A model generated the notes under the pieces. That model did not search any database and was not told the origin of the DNA. It saw only the letters and a program-made list of their open reading frames with translations. From contig CM019075.1 in NCBI GenBank assembly GCA_009667805.1, positions 19,031,615-19,095,614 of the forward strand: a stretch of DNA of 64,000 nt, given 5' to 3'. Numbering within the stretch: the stretch's first letter is position 1; the number at the start of each line of letters is the position of its first letter. Made by a program: the position numbers and the translations under genes. Of the stretch, positions 1-11,800 are shown piece after piece. The DNA comes from Leptobrachium leishanense (taxonomy: Eukaryota; Chordata; Amphibia; Anura; Megophryidae).

Positions 1-2105
1 TCCTTAAATTATGGCAAATAGCCAAAGTGCCCTTTGAATAATTCCATAAGAAACCGTTGCCATCGCAACACAATATAATAAATCACTTTGGCACCAGCAT
101 GAGTCTTTTGTGTCATGAAATAACAATTACCTTTGGCCATTATTAGGAGAAATAAAGCCATATGGGACCATTTTGCTCTACGATTCGCTATTGAGCAATT
201 AACCGCCCGTGAAGTAGACTTCCACTATGTGCCCCTCTCATCATTCCATTTACGTGACTGCACTAGCTATCGACTTCAATCATTCGTCTGTCAAGTACAT
301 AGAGTACAAGTACAAACGTTCCCAGCTTCTTTTATTACGATTGTGTAGTGGAGAGGATGGCAACCTTGGCCCTCCAAACATTTTGGATCTACATGGTCCA
401 TGAGTTTCTGCCAATCTAATGAGTGACTGGGCATCATGGGAGATGTATTTTCAAAACATCTGGAGGGCCAAGGTTGTTGATCCCAGACCTAGAGGTCCCT
501 AGAGATCCCAGAGGACACTTCTTCAAAGTCTGTTTTTAAGTGTATGTCATGGCACTTGTATGGGTGAGTTTCTCAGATTCACATCATATCCACGTTTCGT
601 TAGTGTCCTACGGAGTGAAGTCTTGTTCGACTTTGTGCCAATTGCCCCGATTGGCAAAACCCTGTACACACAAGATATAGTAACTGCAGACGGACCTATC
701 TATGGAAGGCGGCTTAACACCAGTCCTTGTAATGGCCGGGTGAAGTAGGGCATCCTAATTCTACAAGTATAGTCAACAAAACTAGAGCCAGGGTCATGAA
801 ACTGGAACAACGAGAAGACGTAGCCGGGTCAGGGAATACAGAAAGCCAGAAGAGGAGATAGCTGAAGTCAAACATCAGGCAATAAGGGCAGCATGAAGAA
901 CGTGATGTTTGGTCGATGACAGAAACCACAAAAAGGCCAGAAAGAATCCCACCATTTCAGGAAAGTTCAAAATGAAGATGATATCTGACTCTAAAAAGGG
1001 TATTAAGTGAGACAAAGTCCATAAATCAGTAATCTTTTTGCAGGACAACATCCGGCTGATACCTACTTACTTTTCTGATTAAAAACCCAGCGCCATATCA
1101 TGCTCCGCGCAACCTTTTCTCTCTTAATAGATTGCTTTCAAATTTCACTTACCTGTGCAACACGATTTCTTCCATTATTTTATTTCTGCACCACCAGTTG
1201 TATGCAGTTTAAAACCGTTGACATGTAAATCCTGGCGTCGCTCCACAAGGGACAAACATTTTAGTCAACAACTCACCTGCCATGACACTTCACATATTTA
1301 TTTTAAGAAAAGTAGCTGGCCTGGTGGTACAAGCAAATACGCCATTTTCCGAAAGCCGACCTCGAAGATTAATTCCTCATGAAGTCCAAACCATTGAAGC
1401 CAAAAAGCCGTGGGGTGTGGTCGGGCTTGGCAGCCATTCTGAGAAGTCTGTTTGTTGTGGCGCTCTCCACATCAATGTCTTGAATCAACGTCACTGGCTT
1501 CAAGCGTGCTATTTTTAAGCTCTGCCCAACTTCAAGCACGACATGTTTCCTAAATTGCAGCAGTCTCGCAATCCTAGTATGGGATTGTGCCCGAAAGATG
1601 TAATTCAGCTGTACAATCAAGTCGTATTGCAGTTGTTCAGATATGACCGGTCCATGAGAAGCTTTCTTCAGCCAGACCAAGATGGCCACCACAATGCACT
1701 CCATCTACACTCTGCTTGTGTACATTGGTAAATTTTCTCTCAGATACCTTGTATTAAAGAGAGAGTATGACGGAACTTGGCAGTGACAAGTGGGCCCCCA
1801 CCAGGTGAGTATGACTTAATCCCTTTATTTGCCCTTAAATAATTGGGCAGAGTATTTTTTTTCTTAGGTGATTTTACTCATCTTTTCTGCCTTGCCGAGC
1901 ACTGCCCCTCCTCTTCAACCCCAGGACTCCCGAACCTAGAAGTCCCTGAAGGTTTTCCCATGCAAGTTGCCTTCGTACACAACTTGCGTTGTGTAAGGCT
2001 GAAACAACTATTCTCATTATTGATTAATCGGTTGGTCGATTAATCGGCCTGTGTACAGCACATTCTGAGTCATACTGAGGTAAACGTTAATAACCTCAGA
2101 CACTA
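1..2105. other. No gene recognised; repeat-bearing intergenic DNA
   Basis: I see no exon with a recognisable protein motif here. The open frames are short and overlap on both strands, as expected by chance. One palindromic hAT-type repeat lies at about 361-485. The stretch around 1805-1960 resembles 23355-23470 (shared words around the TTAGGTGA and CTCAC segments), so it is probably a dispersed repeat of unknown class. The rest is unassigned. Confidence 0.6.
361..485. repeat. Palindromic hAT-type MITE copy (CCTTGGCCCTCC family)
   Basis: Left arm reads CAACCTTGGCCCTCC and the right arm ends GGAGGGCCAAGGTTG, so the copy folds back on itself. The same arms recur at many sites in the window. A sister copy at 33591-33726 has a perfect 8-bp target duplication, which places the family with hAT transposons. 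This copy is degraded at the ACTACA core. Confidence 0.7.
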
Positions 2106-2113
2106 CTTTGGAG

Positions 2114-2464
2114 TAGAGATGTGCATCCATTTCGGAAAAATTTGGAACGAGATTTGATAATTCGTATTTCGGAAGTACTTCCGAATCGATACGATACGAA
2201 TTTGAAACGAAACGATATATAACAAATTTATTTCGTTTTACACTGTGTGATCATCATAAAAGATGAATTCGAATAATTGATGTCAACTATCAAATTTGAA
2301 CTGAACTATCAAATGGATATCAACAACTATCGAATCGATTTGAAATTTCAAATCAATCCGAAACGAAATACGAAACAAAATTTGTTACGAAATTCTGAAA
2401 ACGAAATTATTTAAAAACGTAACGAAACTAAACAAAACTAATTTTTCAGCCATGCACATCCCTA
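2114..2464. mobile_element. Non-autonomous hAT element (MITE) with perfect 8-bp target duplication
   Basis: The ends are inverted: TAGAGATGTGCAT on the left and ATGCACATCCCTA on the right. The flanks are identical 8-mers, CTTTGGAG at 2106-2113 and 2465-2472. The interior is A/T-rich with repeated CGAAT/ATTCG words and no reading frame. An 8-bp duplication with TA-starting ends is the hAT signature, so this is a 351-bp MITE mobilised by a transposase supplied elsewhere. Confidence 0.85.
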
Positions 2465-2821
2465 CTTTGGAGGTGATTGGAGAAGATCTGCATGCTGCTA
2501 TACTCACTATGATATAGCTCTACAGATATGTTAATAAAAACAAACTGGTTTTGTCTAACTTTATTACTGTAACAGAGCTACAGAACAGACCCTGGGGTGG
2601 AGAAGTACTGCTGGTGGTTTACTCTTACTTGGAGGAGTCCTGCGCCACCACCCCACACTCACTGCCTCCCTCTGGGCAGGAGCTGCCATCCTTCCCTTTG
2701 GTCCTGTCCATTCCCCCAAACTCCCTCCCACACTCGGATCCGGTCCCTTGCCCCAACTCCCTATCTCTCACTCTACTCAGGTTCTAAAGGATATTATTTT
2801 TAAAAGCACCGTGAAGGCTAA

Positions 2822-2992
2822 GGGGGTTATTCAGAGAGAGGTGAAAACCAGGAGAAGAGAACAATTCTAGACCAAATAGCTGATTTGGAAAGTGAGATAA
2901 ATGGGAGAATTTTTCTGGTTTAGCTATTTTGACCTAGAATTTTCACTTCTCCAGTCATTCTCCTGGTTTTCACCTCTCTCTGAATAACCCTG
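2822..2992. mobile_element. Foldback MITE, CAGGGTTATTCA-end family, TAA target duplication
   Basis: This 171-bp palindromic element has flanks TAA at 2819-2821 and TAA at 2993-2995. The right end reads TGAATAACCCTG; the left end matches its complement with two changes. Long internal arms pair around a centre of TGGGAGAATTTTTC. Relatives lie at 20243-20421, 29559-29736 and, longer, 39463-40364, each with its own 3-bp A/T duplication. A 3-bp TWA-like target fits PIF/Harbinger, but that superfamily call is inference. Confidence 0.8.
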
Positions 2993-2997
2993 TAAAG

Positions 2998-3060
2998 GCT
3001 ATACATGAAAATGAGAGAAATCTCAGTGTATCCTTCCTGGTAAAATATTTTGTAAATAAA
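2998..3060 (+). repeat. 3' end fragment of tRNA-derived SINE
   Basis: Contains GAGAGAAATCTCAGTGTATC followed by CTTCCTGGTAAAATATTTTG, then an A/T-rich tail. This is the 3' part of the SINE seen near full length on the minus strand at 17160-17356. The copy is heavily 5'-truncated. Confidence 0.6.
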
Positions 3061-3364
3061 TAAATTTGTCAAATCTTCAATAAAGCCACATTGGATTGGA
3101 GTGTCTGGTCTCATCTTCATTTACTCCAGCGAGCAGGCCACTCTGGAGCTCCCTTCCCCATTTGTATACTGACCTGCAGTACAGCGAGTGCATTACTCAA
3201 ATTTTTTTATTTTAAGGATGTCTGCATCAAGTTGTCCACACTGAGAGTGAATGGGTGACTTCAGAAATCTCTCAAAGAGGCAGACTGAGCATGTGCAAAG
3301 CGTCCTCTCACAGGGCAGATTGAAAAAAGGTCAAATATCCTGACCCATATTTTCCACCTTCATA

Positions 3365-4981
<1,617 letters not shown>

Positions 4982-5129
4982 TATCTCTTCCATTATACCA
5001 TTTCGACTTTTTTGAACAAAAAATACATGCTATAAATGATATAAAGGACACAACTCTGACATTACATTGACACTACTGACTTACAACGTATTCAGTATGG
5101 AGGTTCACAAATTTTGAGTCCTTATGCCT

Positions 5130-6003
5130 GTTGGGTCAAGTCCCTAGGGATCTGATCTCGCTTTTATACCAGAACCCTGTGTACACTCAAAGGAATGGGG
5201 GAACCTCACCTACTGTAGTCGATGGGAGTCAGTTTTGCGAGTGGGTATCCCGGGGGGGGGGACCGCCAGGTCCTCAATGTGTTTTTCTCACCAAGCGCAG
5301 GCTTTTAGGATGCTTTTCAGATGGTAGGTCATCCTGGCTCTGTGTCGTATGGGCAGTAGCACCACTAATGTTTGCTGAAGGGGTTGTGGCCTGAAGGGCA
5401 TGTTTATTCATATGTGGTGGAAATGCCCCAGGGTTTTGGGGTACTGGCAGATGGTTGAGCAGCTAATGGCCTCAGTTTTCCACAGACGTATTGTCTTAGC
5501 CTGGGCCTTCCTTTTATCATGTCTCATCCCTGGATTGTTGTAGTCAGAGCAGACTCTGTTTAATAGGATCACCTTGGTTGTCCAACAGGCTCCAGCTGCC
5601 AAATGGAGATCTGGAGACATCCCGTCATTCCAGCAGCTATGTGCTTAGGGGTCAGATGCCCAGTTTATGGAGGAGCTCACTGCAGTGGTCAGACAGACTA
5701 CTGGCAAATATGTTTACTCTACCCCTTAACCCCCCCCTTCACTCCCAAGTGGGGTGGTAGTTTGAGCATCTCCCCTTCCTGACCCCTTGGCTGTCGTTTT
5801 CCCCCTGGACGTTTTCCCCTCCCTTTTTTTTTAAAAAAAATAAAAATAAAAATAATTCCCTGGTATTTTGGTGTGTGATAGCTTTTTCAACTCGTTTGTC
5901 CCGGTCTTCCGATCGGCCATGTTTTGCTTTTGAGATTATATCCTTGTACTACGTCGTTTCATATTTTGTGAAAATGAAAGAATTTTTTTTAAAAAAAATA
6001 TCT
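5130..6003 (+). pseudogene. 5'-truncated L1-type LINE, end of ORF2 and 3' UTR
   Basis: Plus-strand translation from about 5400 gives an F-I-H-M-W-W-K-C-P motif followed by the run of aromatic and basic residues found at the C-terminus of L1-clade ORF2 proteins, broken by stops. Downstream is a low-information 3' UTR ending in A-rich sequence at about 5985-6003. This is a dead insertion, truncated at the 5' side as is usual for LINEs. The exact left edge is not visible. Confidence 0.55.
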
Positions 6004-6319
6004 AAAAAGGACACAGACCTCATCCACTCCCTGATGAATTACAATACCTAACCAATGCTACTGTTAACCCCTTCACTACTGTGGTCGTGTATACACGATC
6101 AGCAGCAGCAGACACAGCAGCCAGATATCGTGTTAACACGATCTGGGGCTATCGCTGTATTGCTTCTAATTAAATTTGTGTGTTGGTAACGAATTTCGCT
6201 TCCATTTGGGCTCTAGGTACCCTTAAAGTTTTAGCACCCTGGGCATGATTTGAGGTGCTAACACTTTTTAAAACCAGCTAGGAAGGTCTCTAGTCGTAAA
6301 TGTTTTAACATTCACCCAG

Positions 6320-6636
6320 GCCCGGTCCATAATTTCAGGTCTCCTTTCCAGCTGTCTCCACTTCTCTTTCTAATTACTCTCACCAAGCCTAGACTTCTGG
6401 TCCTTCCCATGCAAGTCCTGCTAACCATCTTCACATTCCCTCTGCTCCATTTGTTTCACATACCCAAGTCCCTTAGATTGTAAGCTCACGGGATGTCCGA
6501 CTGAGCACTTGGTTAAGTGCTATACTACCTGGAAAGTTATCCTACGGGCAGGGTCATTTTTATCATCATGTACGTCTCAAGTTTGTTCTCTCCTATTGTA
6601 AAGCACTGCAGAATATGCTGGAACTGCATAAATGCC
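6320..6636 (+). repeat. LINE-like 3' tail (TTAGATTGTAAGCTC family)
   Basis: Shares the ordered words TTAGATTGTAAGCTC, GGCAGGG, TTGTAAAGC-CTGCAGAATATG with stretches at 25093-25225, 27080-27490, 37630-37795 and 49400-49540. The last two are joined to L2-type LINE sequence, so this is probably the 3' end of the same LINE group. Confidence 0.55.
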
Positions 6637-6756
6637 CAGCGAGCAACCTCTCCAGTAAGTGTCCTTGGCAAGACACCTAACGGTACATACTCGCCACCCA
6701 GGACATACTTGAAAACGAGAGAAATCTCAATGTATCCTTCCTGGTAAAATCCTTTC
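6637..6756 (+). repeat. SINE body, 5'-truncated copy
   Basis: Carries GTCCTTGGCAAGACACCTAA, then CACCCAGGACATACTTGAAA and CTTCCTGGTAAAATC, colinear with the minus-strand SINE at 17160-17356. It lacks the tRNA-like head and is followed by an A-rich tail at 6758-6785. Confidence 0.65.
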
Positions 6757-7938
6757 ACAAAAAAAAAACAAAAAAAAAAAAAAAACTGTAGTGGACTTTT
6801 CCCCTGCTGATCCTTTAAAGAGCTCGGAGGCGCAGTAACTCCTTTTGGCCAGCAGAGGGTGGCATCAGCCTGGCAAAGGTTATTAAAGTAAAAAAATACA
6901 TTGGGGAAAATTCCAAAATATTTTTTACTGTACGATTGATTAAATTTTATTTATTTTATTTTTTTTCCCGAACGACCACCGTTTCCTCGCAGCGTTTTTT
7001 TTTTTTTTGGATTATCACTTAGTAGTGAAGGTTCTAATCTATCCATATAAAGCCAGGATGATCACAGAGCTCTCCATAGCGATACTGATCGACAACGGGT
7101 CGTTTTGTTGTTATTTTAGAAAGATGTATTGATAAGTGGGTGGGAGATGATGATATTATGTAAAGATTTATACAAATCTGTCCAATATGTATCTAAGAAA
7201 AAAAAACTTAATACATTTTAATACAAAACGAGACACAGATTTTTTTTTTTTTTAAATAAAAGTGTATTAGGTATATATATACAACAGATAAAAAGATTTG
7301 TGTGCAAATTTCCACATAAAAATACTAAAGGCTTGTACAATTTAAAAAAAAACAAACAATAAAAGTCATAAATCAGTGACGATATCTGTAGTTAAAAAGA
7401 AACACTATATTCCAGGTAGTATTGAGTTTGCCGTTTCCCCCCATTCCAGGTGCATTGCTGGCAAGTATGAGATGAGACTTCGTTATCTGTATATAAACGC
7501 ATTGAACAGCAGACAATGGCTTCTCGCTTACGCGCTCCGACGACTCTGCGCTAGCGTTTGACCTTGACAATGGCTGTCACCGTGCAGTGTTTTTGGCTAC
7601 ATAATCATAACCAAATAGTCATTATTGCTCATTTCTTTTGGTCCCCGCTCTCTAAAAACTACAACGTGACAACTATGTGATGAACAAATACATATATACA
7701 CACACACACACCGAATAAAAATGGGATGTAGGGGCCCAGGGTGATTTGTTTAGAGAATTAGCAACTATAAACCCTTATTTCTTGTAGATAAACATAAAAA
7801 AAAAAAAAAATCTTTAATAACTAAAAGTAGAAGTGTGAGAGAGTCATTGGGCTGGATTCACTAGATCTCGAAAGGAGATCTCATGGGGATCCATCAGCCA
7901 TAAAAAGTTAAAATGGCCAAGGCCTGGATACCCTATGG

Positions 7939-8070
7939 CAGTGATAATGAACCTAGGCCCCCCCAGATGTTTTGGAACTACATGTCCCATGATGCTTTGT
8001 CACGCATAAGGCTGGCTGAGCAGCATGGGGCATGTAGTTCAGAAACATCAAGGTGCCAAGGTTTTCCACC
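7939..8070. repeat. Palindromic hAT-type MITE copy with ACTACATGTCCCA cores
   Basis: Begins CAGTGATAATGAACC and ends GGTGCCAAGGTTTTCC, pairing with itself. Both arms retain the core: ACTACATGTCCCATGATGC on the left, and on the complement of the right arm ACTACATGCCCCATGCTG. These fit the known M4 promoter motif ACTAYRNNNCCCR bound by ZNF143/THAP11; binding itself is inference. Confidence 0.75.
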
Positions 8071-8085
8071 GCTCCCCTCAGGCAG

Positions 8086-8223
8086 GGTTGAGCAACCCTG
8101 GCCACCCAGATGTGTTATATATCTACATCTCCCCCACGAGGCTCGGTCAGGCTAACAAGTGGCTAAGCATCATGGGAGATATAGTTTCAAAAAACCTGGA
8201 GGGCCAATGTTGCCGACCCCTGC
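8086..8223. repeat. Palindromic hAT-type MITE copy
   Basis: Left arm GCAACCCTGGCCACCCAGATG and right arm CTGGAGGGCCAATGTTGCC are complementary. The right arm keeps an ACTATATCTCCCA core on the minus strand. Confidence 0.7.
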
Positions 8224-8653
8224 ATTTTCAAAGATGCGACCCTTAGATCCCAATGAGATCTCACCGACCATTTGTAGATTTAGTGAATGCCAATCCCAAT
8301 GACTCCAACCACTTTCGCCCCTTCCTACAGAGAGTCATACACAATAGGGCTACCCTTATTTTTTTGTGTTTTTTGGTCAGTGTTTGACATACGACTGCTA
8401 AGGCACTACCAGCAGACACCTGAGTGTAGTTAAGGCACATCCATACAGGGAGATTAGATATGGGGGGAGTGGGAGTCCAGTGCAACATCATATCACATGT
8501 ATATTTACAAATCAAAGACCACGCGGTGGCTCTGTAAGTCACAAGTGTGTCATAAAAAACCCATTAAAACACATAAAAAAACCCCCCAAAAAAACCTCAA
8601 GAGATGGAAAAGATCCGAGGATCCAGCCCGTAACTGCACGTGGCAAAGCCCGT

Positions 8654-8884
8654 TCATGTTACCGACTCCTTTTTCTTTCGGAAAGGAGACTTCAGACGCT
8701 CCCAGATGGAGGAGTGCGGTTTGGATTTGCGTTCGTTCGCCAGCGCCGTGTCCCTTTCCTTCCTGCGGATCTCGCGGACCAGGGCGTGGAAGACGTCGTC
8801 GATGTAGTATCGGAAGGCAGCGGACGTTTCGAAGAAGGGGCAGTTGAATTCGCGGGCGAGAGAGTTTCCTTCCTCCTTGGTCAC
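8654..8884 (-). CDS. RIT1: RIT1 last coding exon (G5 and basic tail)
   Basis: 231 nt including the stop. Starts [15 protein letters not shown], contains [20 protein letters not shown] and ends in [11 protein letters not shown]. Acceptor CATTCCGCAG. The basic tail replaces lipid modification for membrane binding in this subfamily. Confidence 0.96.
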   Translation of the reverse strand: MTKEEGNSLAREFNCPFFETSAAFRYYIDDVFHALVREIRRKERDTALANERKSKPHSSIWERLKSPFRKKKESVT

Positions 8885-11800
8885 CTGCGGAATGAAGGTA
8901 TGGTTGCGATGTTAGGAATGCTGCATGTGATTAACGCAAGCACGCTGCTTTAGTCCGTCCCGAGGTTTAAGGGGACTGTGATGATCAGGAAACAAAGTCA
9001 CACTAGGACGGAGAACAGGGAGATGTGATGGTACCGGTCGCTTGGGTACTGGCGACAACCTCTGGGACTGTCCGGTGCTACAGATTTACTACTCAGGACC
9101 TGCACAAACCCCTTTTTGCTCACTATAAATAAAATTTAGAAATCTGGGGTGCCAAGGGTCACCATCACTGCCATTTCAGCAATATATCAAAAATATATAT
9201 ATATATATATATATATATAAGTTTATTATTGCAGAAGTCATTTACACATCCCAGCAATTCAGAGAACTGCTTCACAGAGCTCATGTGCTACATTCCCCAT
9301 ATGCAGCAAGGAACTCTGGGTAAGACATGCAAATGACATATGCAATTTCTCATTTTTTGCATCCTGGGTCTGTTTTAACACAGAACCCTCTTACCAGTGC
9401 CATGCAGATCTATCTATCTATCTAAATTCGATAGTCCAATAAAAAAGGTATCCCTATGTACTGCTATACTCGTGATTTTGGCATCTGGACTAACGTTACA
9501 TTTAAAAGACGAGCTTTCGAGAGGATTCCTCTCTTCCTCAGGTCTGGATGCTTACTGATCAGTTCCTAGAATTGAACATTAGGACATTAAGGGTCACATG
9601 GGTGGTGGGTTAGATGTCGTAAAAAGTGAGAAAACCCAGAAAATCGACATTGAGTCCAGCATTTATAGTGTTAAAATATGTGATCATTTTTTTAACTCGG
9701 ATCGCTGGATTCAGAGTCCAGAGTGCTAACCATTACACCATGGGACCCAATGATCACATATTTTAACACTATAAATGCTGGGCTCAATGTTGATTCTGGG
9801 TTTTTAACCCATTATCATAACGTCACATAACATTCTAAATTCTGGCTGATGTTTTGTTTCTTCTTGCTCTCCTTTTTTTTTATGTCTCTTTCAGCCTTCA
9901 CTGTTTTGTGTTTTTTTTTTCCTTTTTTCATTCTCGGCTGTACGATCTTACCTCGATTGTTTTATTATGGGCCCAAGATACCTCATGCGTTTATTTTCCC
10001 ATTTTGAACATACCATTTGACTCTTACTTTTTACGACATCTAACCCCCCCCCACCCATGTGACCCTTAATGTCCTAATGTTCAATTCTAGGAACTGATCA
10101 GTAAGCATCCAGACCTGAGGAAGAGAGGATATACTCTCGAAAGCTCGTCTTTTAAATGTAACGTTAGTCCAATAAAAAAGGTATCGCTACGTACTGCCAT
10201 ACATATACATTATATATATAGATTTAATGAGATTTTTAGTATACTAACATGGACGTTACAGCATCAAGCCCACCCAAATCAAAGGATTAGCTTTGGCGTA
10301 AGCAGGTAGGCTTGACGGTGTAAAAACCATTTCAGAAGACTGAAAATCAGTTTTTTTTAATTGTTTGTGTACGAGATTCTGAGCACGTATGAAAAGGGTT
10401 TGTGTTCTTTGAAAGGAGATCAAAAGCAGCACCATAACACTCTGCCCTCACCTGCCGCAGATACGACAGATCCGACTTATTCCCCACCAGCACGACCGGG
10501 GTGTCATCGGTGCGACGCACGCGGTAGATCAGCTGTTTGAACTCCCGTGCTTCGTGGAAGCTGCGCCGGTCCGTGATGGAGTAGCAGATGATGAACCCTT
10601 CGCCGGCTCTCATGTACTGGTCACGCATTGCTGTGAACTCTGCCTGAGGAGAGGAATTCAGAAGGAAGTTTACAGCACGGCAATGGATTCCACATCCGGG
10701 AGGGGGTAATAGGGGAGGATGTCCTTCATCAGGCGTGGATGAGGAAAGGAACTGCAGGAGAAATGACATTGCAGAGGACGTGGGTGGTTGCCCTTGCCTT
10801 CTCCTGCCCCTTTTCCTCTCACCACATCGCTCTTCCTCACCTGTCCGGCAGTGTCCAGAATATCCAGGTTTGCTGGCTCGTCGTCGATGCGTATCCGTAT
10901 TTTATATGCATCCTCTGCAGGTCATAAACAAAAGCAAAGTTTATGGGAGAGACCAGAGAAATCACTTTTATTGTCTTTTAAAGGGATGCTCCTGGTGGAG
11001 CCAGAGTATGAGTGACCCCTATAAACGCCAACTCAAGATTCTGTCTGTGAAAGCTCTGGTTAAATAATGACATTTATTACCTTTCAACCTGAAGTCCCTA
11101 CACTTTCTGCTTGTTTCCTGACCCGCAAAATAATCCCATCTGCCCTCCTTTCACCTCCTCAACACTGATCAAGACAGCCATCCCAGCCATTAGGTTATAA
11201 AAAGACTATGGTGGTTCATAAAGGGACGGTGTTTGCCGGTTTTGCAGCGCTGACATGTCTCAAAACTAAAATTCGAGGAGCAGCAGAAAAAGCTGGGAAT
11301 TTACGCCTCTTTGGGTTTAAGCTTTGTGAAATGTCAGTTTTGCAAGACCGGTGATTTTTTTCCACCAGTATCGGCAACAACACTGGCAAGCGCTGGCACT
11401 TTGTTAATAGTTTCAGGGCTGTCAAGGGCAAACCATTCCCTGAATTCTTTGAAAGTAATAAATGGCCAGAGAATCGCGGGAGCTGTAATTCGGAAACATC
11501 TGGGAGGGCTGGAGTTTGACAGCGCTGCCTTATATGTATGAGATACACACACCATAAACAATGCAGCAAGTAACAGCGGCTGCCACGTCAGAGTCCTGCG
11601 CTGGATTAAGGGGCGAGTGTAATAGACACTATGGAATTAAAAGAGGGTGATATAAGGAAGGGTTAATATTTATTTTACCCCTTGAGGACCAAGGGTCCCA
11701 GTTTGGTTTTCAACCTGCAAGGACCTCCTGTGTGTCACTGGGTTTTGGGCCAGAAGCAGTACTCCTGCGGGATACTCGGGCCGCCATCAGGGCATTACGC

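Larger units (their letters stand above)
6790..8653 (-). other. RIT1 3' flank / probable 3' UTR region, repeat-bearing
   Basis: No exon is seen here. The strip immediately downstream of the RIT1 stop (8653 and below) is where its 3' UTR must begin, but I could not place a convincing poly(A) signal. Two palindromic hAT-type repeats occupy 7939-8070 and 8086-8223. Homopolymer A/T runs and a short CA tract (about 7693) fill the rest. Confidence 0.45.

Noticed and set aside
1155..1731. Overlapping ORFs of 60-111 codons
   Set aside because: Both strands are open at once and no family motif is visible.
8480..8953. 157-codon plus-strand ORF
   Set aside because: Antisense to the last RIT1 coding exon; the minus strand encodes the conserved protein with splice sites.
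9694..9747. Functional tRNA-Gln gene
   Set aside because: The T arm 3' half, B box and acceptor 3' strand are missing.
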